From Chloroflexota bacterium (GTDB taxonomy: Bacteria; Chloroflexota; Anaerolineae; Promineifilales; Promineifilaceae), in contig JABFFZ010000020.1 of assembly GCA_013112725.1 (NCBI GenBank), positions 1 through 64,000 on the forward strand: a stretch of DNA of 64,000 nucleotides, given 5' to 3'. Of the stretch, positions 58,625 through 64,000 are shown one piece after another. The position numbers and the translations under genes were made by a program. The first letter of the stretch is position 1; each line of letters starts with the position of its first letter. The notes under the pieces are model-generated. The model was not told the origin of the DNA. It ran no database searches and worked only from the letters and a program-made list of their open reading frames with translations.

Positions 58625-59605
58625 TTATGGATTGCTGCCTTTGGCTAACTGTTCCAACTTCGCTTTGGTCTCGCGCCAGGTGATTTTGGAAAGGCCTAAC
58701 TTTTGCCGGATTTCATCTGGTTCTTCGCCGGCTTTGATGTCTTGTAGGGCGCTAAACCAGCGCAAATTTTCAAACGATAGCATACCTTGTGCCAGTCCTG
58801 CTTCTGTGCCTACATCGCTGAGCACGTATTCCAGGTTGCGGGCGGTGCAGGTGAAGAGGGTATCCGATGGGTTGTATTGGAGCAAGTATTCGTCCAGCAC
58901 ATCCAGCCATTCCGGGTCGAGCGGCAAGCGGCGCTCTTTGTAGCGCAGGCGCGGGTTGGCGTAACGTACAAACAGCATGGGTTCATCAGGGTTGCTGCGG
59001 TCAATGTGGTTGGGCACAATAGTCATGGCTTCCCCTTTTTTGATGCCGGTTTTGAGCAGCAGGGTCAGCAGCAAATGGGGGCGGGCATCAGGTTTTCGTT
59101 CGCCTGCACCAGGGTATAGTCCTTCGCCCTGGCGCAGCCGTTGCGAAACGACCAGGGCATTTTCGATGTCGGTTTCGGTGGGCAGGGTGGGGATGGGGCT
59201 GCGCACACTGTGTTGGATAACGGCCGTTGCTGGATCCGCCAACAGCGCGCCCGATTCTTTCAGCCAGGCAAAAAATACCTTCAGGGTTGTCACCCGCCGG
59301 GCATAAGACTTGGGGCTGCATGGAACACCACGATCATACAGCAGCCAGTTGAGGAAATCGTTCAAATCTTTGGTGCCAATCTGGCCGATGGGCTGGCCGA
59401 TGCCCAGATATTTGCCCAACAGTCGTACATCGCTGGCAAATGCTTTGCTGGTGTTCAGGGCAAACCCCTCGTCACGCATGTGCTGTTCAAATGCGCCTAG
59501 TGCGGCCTGGATGGAGGCATCGGCCGTAACTGGCGGCGCCGCCGGCCCCACAGCCGGCGGAAGTTCACTTTCAGGAATTAAGGTTTGTTGCAAATTATCG
59601 CTCAT
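58625..59605 (-). CDS. tyrosine-recombinase-like protein with degenerate active site
   Basis: 326 residues. The N-terminal SAM-like DNA-binding domain is clear (QAALGAFEQHMRDEGFALNT, then RRVTTLKVFFAWLKESGALL). The catalytic domain keeps the fold but not the residues: first Arg is Lys (TGIKKGEAM), the HxxR box is ENLRWFSA, the LGH box is KLGLSKITW and no Tyr follows at the expected position. It therefore should not cut DNA and may act as a DNA-binding protein. It lies 100 bp from the tRNA-Lys gene on the other strand. It is full length with a normal GGAG ribosome binding site, so it is not decaying. Confidence 0.8.
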   Translation of the reverse strand: MSDNLQQTLIPESELPPAVGPAAPPVTADASIQAALGAFEQHMRDEGFALNTSKAFASDVRLLGKYLGIGQPIGQIGTKDLNDFLNWLLYDRGVPCSPKSYARRVTTLKVFFAWLKESGALLADPATAVIQHSVRSPIPTLPTETDIENALVVSQRLRQGEGLYPGAGERKPDARPHLLLTLLLKTGIKKGEAMTIVPNHIDRSNPDEPMLFVRYANPRLRYKERRLPLDPEWLDVLDEYLLQYNPSDTLFTCTARNLEYVLSDVGTEAGLAQGMLSFENLRWFSALQDIKAGEEPDEIRQKLGLSKITWRETKAKLEQLAKGSNP

Positions 59606-59719
59606 CTTGCATCACTCTCCTGTTTTCGTATAGACAGGTGTAGATTAGAACATTTGGCCGGTTTTGTCAACTTGGTTTTTGCCCCAAAACTTTGTATAAT
59701 CCGCCCCGCCTGAGGAAAA

Positions 59720-59792
59720 GGCCCCGTAGCTCAATTGGCAGAGCAGGGCACTCTTAATGCCGAGGTTGAAGGTTCGAGTCCTTCCGGGGTCA
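59720..59792 (+). tRNA. tRNA-Lys (CTT)
   Basis: 73 nt. Acceptor stem GGCCCCG / CGGGGTC (one G-T pair), D arm GCTCAATTGGCAGAGC, anticodon loop CTCTTAA with anticodon CTT at 59753-59755, T arm GAAGGTTCGAGTCCTTC, discriminator A. CCA is not encoded. The outermost anticodon-stem pair (27-43) is G-G, a mismatch. Confidence 0.95.
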
Positions 59793-59799
59793 TGTACCG

Positions 59800-59830
59800 A
59801 GCCGCTCCCATAATGGGGGGCGGTTTTTTT
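59800..59830 (+). terminator. terminator after tRNA-Lys
   Basis: Stem CCGCTCCCA / TGGGGGGCGG (59802-59823) followed by T7. Confidence 0.8.
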
Positions 59831-59835
59831 GTTAT

Positions 59836-59890
59836 TGTGGCTGGTGGCTGGTGCAGGCAACCAAACGCCAGCCACCAACGGCCAGCCACT
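59836..59890. repeat. GTGGCTG-type inverted repeat array before aroK
   Basis: gtggctggtggctggtg pairs with cgccagccaccaacggccagccac. The right arm ends 2 nt before ATG 59891; no Shine-Dalgarno sequence remains. The unit matches the array at 13312-13386. Confidence 0.85.
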
Positions 59891-60415
59891 ATGAAAAACA
59901 TTGTCCTGACCGGTTTTATGGGCACGGGTAAAACGACCGTTGGCCGTTTGCTGGCGGAACGGCTGGGTTTTGGCTTTGTGGACACGGATGAACTGATTGT
60001 GTGGCGCGACGGCCGTACCATTCCCGACATCTTTGCCCAAGAAGGTGAAGCGTATTTTCGGCAACTGGAAACGGCCGTGGCCCTGGAATTGGCCGCGCAG
60101 TCTAACCTGGTCATTGCTACCGGTGGGCGGTTGATGTTGGACGAGGTGAATGCACGGGCGCTGGAACGGCACGGCCGTGTCTTTTGCCTGACGGCCACCC
60201 CCGACGCGATTTTGGCGCGGGTGCAGAACGAGGGGCGACGGCCGTTGCTGCATGTACCCGATCCGGCGGCGCAAATTGAACGGTTATTGGCCGAACGGAG
60301 GGAGGGGTACGGCCGTTATCCACAAATTGAGACCACCGGCAAAACGGCCGAGACAGTGGTTGAAGAGATAAAAATGATGATCCGCGAAGAACGCGAAGGA
60401 TACGAAGGGGCGTGA
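59891..60415 (+). CDS. aroK: shikimate kinase
   Basis: 174 residues. P-loop GFMGTGKTTVGRLLAERL (8-25), shikimate-binding Asp/Arg in VDTDELIVWRDGR (near 33) and EAYFRQLE, GG motif ATGGRLML (near 77), and lid Arg in GRRPLL. It phosphorylates shikimate at O3 in the aromatic amino acid pathway. The C-terminal IREEREGYEGA is encoded by the TTCGCG repeat found also near 15115 and 30838, so the tail is an addition. The start follows a repeat array without a normal ribosome binding site. Longer frame upstream crosses the tRNA gene and is excluded. Confidence 0.93.
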   Translation: MKNIVLTGFMGTGKTTVGRLLAERLGFGFVDTDELIVWRDGRTIPDIFAQEGEAYFRQLETAVALELAAQSNLVIATGGRLMLDEVNARALERHGRVFCLTATPDAILARVQNEGRRPLLHVPDPAAQIERLLAERREGYGRYPQIETTGKTAETVVEEIKMMIREEREGYEGA

Positions 60416-60592
60416 AAAAAATGACACGGCCGTGCCCCTTTTGCCCGCCGCTACTGGATGAGACAGAAATTGTTTTGCAGAGCGACCATTGCTTTTTTGT
60501 GCCCCGTTCCGCGAATCTTTTACCTCCGGGACGACAGCGAAATTGTTTTGCAGAGCGACCATTGCTTTTTTGTGCAGCGGCGCCATTCATGC
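60416..60592. repeat. 73-bp-period tandem duplication
   Basis: The 37-nt block gaaattgttttgcagagcga plus ccattgcttttttgtgc occurs at 60466-60502 and again at 60539-60575. T6 tracts could terminate either convergent gene. No gene is supported here. Confidence 0.75.
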
Positions 60593-62389
60593 TCAGGCCA
60601 CTTCGTAGTCAGGGCTTTGGTGGCGGAAGTAGGCGTCGTACAGGTCGGCGTAGTGGCCGCGCCGGGCCATCAGGCTGGCGTGGCTGCCTTCTTCGATGAT
60701 CTCCCCCTGCTGCAAGACGATGATCCGGTCGGCGTGTTTGATGGTGGAGAGGCGATGGGCGATGATCACGGCCGTGCGCTCCGTTAGCACCGTCTCCAAC
60801 CCCTCCTGAATTTGCGCCTCCGCCAATGGGTCTACGCTGGCGGTGGCCTCGTCCAATATCAGGATGGCCGGGTCTTGCAGCAGCACCCGCGCCAGGGCGA
60901 TCAACTGTCGCTGCCCCATGGAAAGTCCGCGCCCGCCTTCGCCAACGGCCGTGTCCAACCCCTGTGGCAGCGTTTCCAGCCAGTCGCCGTGCCCGATGCT
61001 CTGCGCCACCTGGCGCACGTCCGTGTCGGTGGCCTCTGGTCGGGCATAGCGGATATTGTCGGCCACCGTGCCGGTGAACAGGAAGGGGGATTGGGGCACA
61101 ATGCCCAACTGCCGCCGGTAGCTGTCCAGGTCAAAACAGCGCACATCGTGACCATCCACCAGCAACTGCCCGCCCTGGAACTCATAAAAACGGGCGATGA
61201 GCCGCCCCAGGCTCGATTTGCCCGCGCCGGTATGCCCCACCAGGGCGATGGTCTCGCCCGCTTCAATAGTCAGGTTGAAGCCATTGAGCACCTGCTCCTG
61301 TTCCGTATAGCGGAAATGGACATTGCGGAATTCGATACGGCCGTCTAGCGGCGGTGTGGGCTGGTTATCAATCTGCACCACCCGCGCTTCGGCGTCAATC
61401 AGGGCAAAAACGCGCTCGCTGGAGGCCAGCCCCAACTGGAACTGGCTCCAAAAGGAAGCGATGCCGGTGAGCGGGAACCAGAACAGGCTCATGGCCTGCA
61501 CAAACAAAAACCAATCGCCCGGCGTGATGCTGCCGTCCAACGCCTGTGTGCCGCCAAAGTAGACGATGACGGCCGTGCCCAACCCGGCAATAAATACCAG
61601 GATGGGAAAGATGGCGCTGAACACAAAGCCCTGCCGCACCTGCACCTGGTACGCCTGCTCATTCACATCGGTAAACTCATCATACACCGTCTGCTCCTGC
61701 CGGAAATTTTTGGCCACAGAGATGCCGCTAATTGTTTCCTGCACGTTGGCGTTCACCGTGGCCAGCAGCCGCTGTGCCTGCTGCGTGGTGCGCCGCGCCA
61801 CCCGCCGGAACGCCAGCGCCGCCCCCACAATCAAAGGGGCCATGGCCAGCGCCAGCCAGGTGAGCCGGGCATTGATGGAAAAGAGGTAGCCCACAATCAA
61901 GATCACCAGCAACACCTGGCTGATCAGATTCAGCGTCAGCGTGACCACATTGGAAAAGTCTTGCGTATCCGAGGTAACGCGGCTGACGATCTTGCCGGAG
62001 GGGAATTCGTCGTAAAAAGACATATCGCGGGACATAACGGCCGTGAACGCATCCGACCGCAGTTGCAGCACCACATCCCCCACCGACCGCGCCGTATACC
62101 ACTGGCGCACAAAATTAAAACCCCACGACAACACCGTGGCCGCCAAAATCAAAAAAACAAGCGTATTGATGGCGGTTGTGGCCTGATTGCCGGTTATCTC
62201 ATCAATCCCCTGGGAAATGAGAACCGGCAGCACCATGTCCATCAGCGCATTCAACACAATCATGCCGGTGATCAACACCACCCGCCCCACCTGCGGCCGA
62301 AAATAACGGCCAATCCGCCGCATCAACTGCCGGTCGCTATACTGCCGGTCATACGCCTCGGCGTCAATGCCATCCATGATGAAGCCCAT
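60593..62389 (-). CDS. ABC exporter half-transporter (heterodimer subunit with intact Walker B)
   Basis: 598 residues. Exporter membrane domain (about 35-320), then the ATPase domain with Walker A GHTGAGKSS (near 383), Walker B ILILDEATASVDP with catalytic Glu (near 508), and H-loop IIAHRLS. The signature is LSMGQRQ. Ribosome binding site GGAGG lies six bases before the ATG at 62389. It is downstream of another half-transporter gene whose Walker B is degenerate, so the two should form a TM287/288-like heterodimer with one active ATP site. Export substrate unknown. Confidence 0.92.
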   Translation of the reverse strand: MGFIMDGIDAEAYDRQYSDRQLMRRIGRYFRPQVGRVVLITGMIVLNALMDMVLPVLISQGIDEITGNQATTAINTLVFLILAATVLSWGFNFVRQWYTARSVGDVVLQLRSDAFTAVMSRDMSFYDEFPSGKIVSRVTSDTQDFSNVVTLTLNLISQVLLVILIVGYLFSINARLTWLALAMAPLIVGAALAFRRVARRTTQQAQRLLATVNANVQETISGISVAKNFRQEQTVYDEFTDVNEQAYQVQVRQGFVFSAIFPILVFIAGLGTAVIVYFGGTQALDGSITPGDWFLFVQAMSLFWFPLTGIASFWSQFQLGLASSERVFALIDAEARVVQIDNQPTPPLDGRIEFRNVHFRYTEQEQVLNGFNLTIEAGETIALVGHTGAGKSSLGRLIARFYEFQGGQLLVDGHDVRCFDLDSYRRQLGIVPQSPFLFTGTVADNIRYARPEATDTDVRQVAQSIGHGDWLETLPQGLDTAVGEGGRGLSMGQRQLIALARVLLQDPAILILDEATASVDPLAEAQIQEGLETVLTERTAVIIAHRLSTIKHADRIIVLQQGEIIEEGSHASLMARRGHYADLYDAYFRHQSPDYEVA

Positions 62390-62401
62390 AATTCCTCCAG
62401 A

Positions 62402-62482
62402 GAAGAGAATTAGGAATTAGGAATTAGGAATTATGAAGGAAAGAGCCTTTTCATAATTCATAATTCCTAATTCATAATTTCT
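62402..62482. repeat. GAATTAG/GAATTAT inverted repeat array between exporter genes
   Basis: gagaattaggaattaggaattaggaattatgaagg pairs with cataattcataattcctaattcataattt. It lies between the two exporter subunit genes and is followed by the normal ribosome binding site of the second. Confidence 0.85.
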
Positions 62483-62483
62483 T

Positions 62484-64000
62484 CTATATGTCGTATCGCG
62501 CAAAAATCCGCTGGTACAGGTCCGATGTCGCCATCAATTCATGGTGGGTACCCTGGGCCACAATTTCGCCCTGGCGAATGAGCAGCACCCGGTCGGCGCG
62601 GCGAATCTGCGACAGGCGGTGGGTAATGAGCAGGGTAGTGCGCCCCTCCAAAATGCGCTTGATCGCCTTCTGGATTTCGTCCTCGGTGGCGCTGTCTACG
62701 GCGCTGGTGGCGTCATCCAGGATGAGGATGCGCGGGTCGGTGAGCAGGGCGCGGGCGATGGCGATGCGCTGCCGCTGCCCGCCGGAAAGGGTCACGCCTC
62801 GTTCGCCGACGATGGTGTCGTAGCCGTCTTTGAAGTTCATTATGAACTGGTGCGCCTGTGCTTCTTTGGCGGCGCGGATGATGTCTTCACGGCTCACCTG
62901 CTGCCCCAGGCCAAAGGCGATGTTTTCGGCCACGCTGCGCGAGAAGAGGAAGATGTCTTGTTCGATGATGGAGATTTGGGAGCGGAGGCTGTGCATGTTC
63001 CAGTCGCGGATGTCACGGCCGTCAATGCTAATTCTCCCGCCGGTCACATCATACGTCCGATTCACCAGTTTGGTTAGCGTGGTTTTGCCCGACCCCGTTT
63101 GCCCCACAATGGCGATAGTCTCGCCGGGCCGGGCGGTGAAGGAGATGTTGTGCAACAGGTCACGGCCGTTGTCAAAATGGCGGAAACTGACATTCTCAAA
63201 AACCAGTTCACCGCGCATGGGAGCCACGTGCCCGGCGGCGTTTTCGTCCAGTTCCGTCTTCGCTTGCAGCAGTTCCAGGATGCGCCCCGCGCCCGCCAGC
63301 CCCATTTGCACCAGGTAAAAGGTAAAGAAAGAGCTAAAGGCGGGCCAGCGCAATACCCACATCAGCCCCATAAAGGCGATCAGGTCGCCAATGCTGATCT
63401 CGCCCAGGTTGTACAAATAAACGGCCTGTAAAAAGCCGCCGGCAATGGCAATGCCGATGAGCAGGGTAGGCAGGTAACGCGCCTGCACTTCCCCTTCTTT
63501 GACAAAGGCGTCTCGGTAAAGGCGGGCGTCACGCAAGAATTTGCCCAACTCTTGTTTGTCTTGCGAGGCGGCTTTGACCACTTCAATGCCGGTAACAGCC
63601 TCGTTGAGGGTGGCGTTCATGTCGCCAAAGCGGGTGCGCACCTGTTCGGAAACGGGTTCAAGCTGGCGCATGTACAGCCGCACGGCGAAGTAATAGAAGA
63701 AGCAAAAGGTGAGCGGGGCCAGCAGCAGACGCGGATCAATGAAGCCGATGAACAGGATAGGGATGAAGATGGCCATCATGGAGTCATAGAGCAGGCTGAA
63801 GCCAGGCATCATCATCTCGTTGACGAAGCGCACGTCGTTGGCGGCGCGGGCCATAATATCTCCCACACGCTGCTGGTTGTGGAAGGTCTGGCTTTTGCCC
63901 AACAGGTTGAGGTAGAGTTCGTCACGGCCGTCGCGCTCCAATCGTTTGGCCACCATTTCCATGCTAAACGAGGCCAGCGCATCACAGAAAAAGCGCCCAA
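62484..64000 (-). CDS. ABC exporter half-transporter, degenerate Walker B (5' end outside window)
   Basis: The frame is open at the right edge (GRFFCDALASFS then MEMVAKRLERD), so about 505 residues are visible and the N-terminal helices are missing. Walker A is GQTGSGKTT, the signature is the canonical LSGGQRQR, but Walker B is ILILDDATSAVDS with Asp in place of the catalytic Glu. Thus its own ATP site is weak, while its signature completes the partner's active site. This complements the 60593 subunit, which has Glu in Walker B but an atypical LSMGQ signature. The pairing is inferred from these residues and adjacency. Confidence 0.9.
   Translation of the reverse strand, partial: GRFFCDALASFSMEMVAKRLERDGRDELYLNLLGKSQTFHNQQRVGDIMARAANDVRFVNEMMMPGFSLLYDSMMAIFIPILFIGFIDPRLLLAPLTFCFFYYFAVRLYMRQLEPVSEQVRTRFGDMNATLNEAVTGIEVVKAASQDKQELGKFLRDARLYRDAFVKEGEVQARYLPTLLIGIAIAGGFLQAVYLYNLGEISIGDLIAFMGLMWVLRWPAFSSFFTFYLVQMGLAGAGRILELLQAKTELDENAAGHVAPMRGELVFENVSFRHFDNGRDLLHNISFTARPGETIAIVGQTGSGKTTLTKLVNRTYDVTGGRISIDGRDIRDWNMHSLRSQISIIEQDIFLFSRSVAENIAFGLGQQVSREDIIRAAKEAQAHQFIMNFKDGYDTIVGERGVTLSGGQRQRIAIARALLTDPRILILDDATSAVDSATEDEIQKAIKRILEGRTTLLITHRLSQIRRADRVLLIRQGEIVAQGTHHELMATSDLYQRIFARYDI

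Noticed and set aside
58625..59792. Integrated island bounded by tRNA-Lys and an integrase
   Set aside because: The recombinase-like protein lacks catalytic residues and no second copy of the tRNA 3' end was seen.

Overview
The window looks like a chromosomal segment of a Chloroflexota bacterium, probably Anaerolineae or Caldilineae-like. The evidence is moderately high GC, Thr/Pro-rich (TPTPT) linkers in exported proteins, an LCP lipoprotein, sugar ABC importers, a homospermidine synthase, a GH4 alpha-galactosidase, and two dense short-repeat systems. This assignment is inference; no rRNA or core marker set is present to fix the taxon. About 45 genes can be supported, plus one tRNA-Lys(CTT).

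Layout. 0-2.2 kb: low-GC exported M23 peptidase and a small lipoprotein, both frameshifted. 2.2-8.3 kb: zinc-ribbon protein, a 1380-residue protein with two cyclase domains, an ATPase domain and repeats (the layout of soluble adenylyl cyclase), and a small metallopeptidase. 8.4-13 kb: D-cysteine desulfhydrase-like enzyme, antitoxin-like relic, GMC oxidoreductase, membrane protein, LCP lipoprotein. 13.1-18.3 kb: ABC-F protein behind a possible attenuator, methylmalonate-semialdehyde dehydrogenase, FmdB-like protein, metallo-beta-lactamase-fold protein. 18.4-22.8 kb: sugar ABC importer whose binding protein is an internal tandem duplication. 23-33.9 kb: Clp-N protein, sigma4-like/REC regulator, FkbM methyltransferase, rifampicin-phosphotransferase-like enzyme, two ICMT-like methyltransferases, SufE, cytochrome P450, Uma2 protein, frameshifted APH kinase. 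34-48.2 kb: ABC exporter, GH3 protein, two CtpA proteases, SmpB, a GT2-GtrA-kinase-like fusion, methyltransferase, and a NitT/TauT-type ABC module. 48.3-56 kb: three toxin-antitoxin loci (two with broken toxins), DEAD-box helicase, DUF6062-like protein, homospermidine synthase, esterase, truncated signal peptidase. 56-64 kb: galT, GH4 alpha-galactosidase, degenerate tyrosine recombinase, tRNA-Lys, shikimate kinase, and a heterodimeric ABC exporter cut by the window end.

Two features dominate beyond the genes. First, the 8-bp palindrome ACGGCCGT occurs about 140 times (hand count), roughly once per 450 bp, where one to three would be expected; it is absent from the first 2.65 kb. It resembles cyanobacterial HIP1 in behaviour. 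Second, about 20 intergenic sites carry inverted arrays of 7-8-nt tandem units in several sequence families. At least eight of them end 2-6 nt before a start codon, where a Shine-Dalgarno sequence should be. Other dispersed repeats include a 95-bp element in three copies with GTAA ends and 8-bp target duplications (IS66-type MITE), one of which splits a BrnT-like toxin gene. Similar small repeats have entered coding sequences in frame, for example 13 codons in galT.

Several genes are broken by apparent single-base deletions, mostly at homopolymers, so some frameshifts may be sequence errors.
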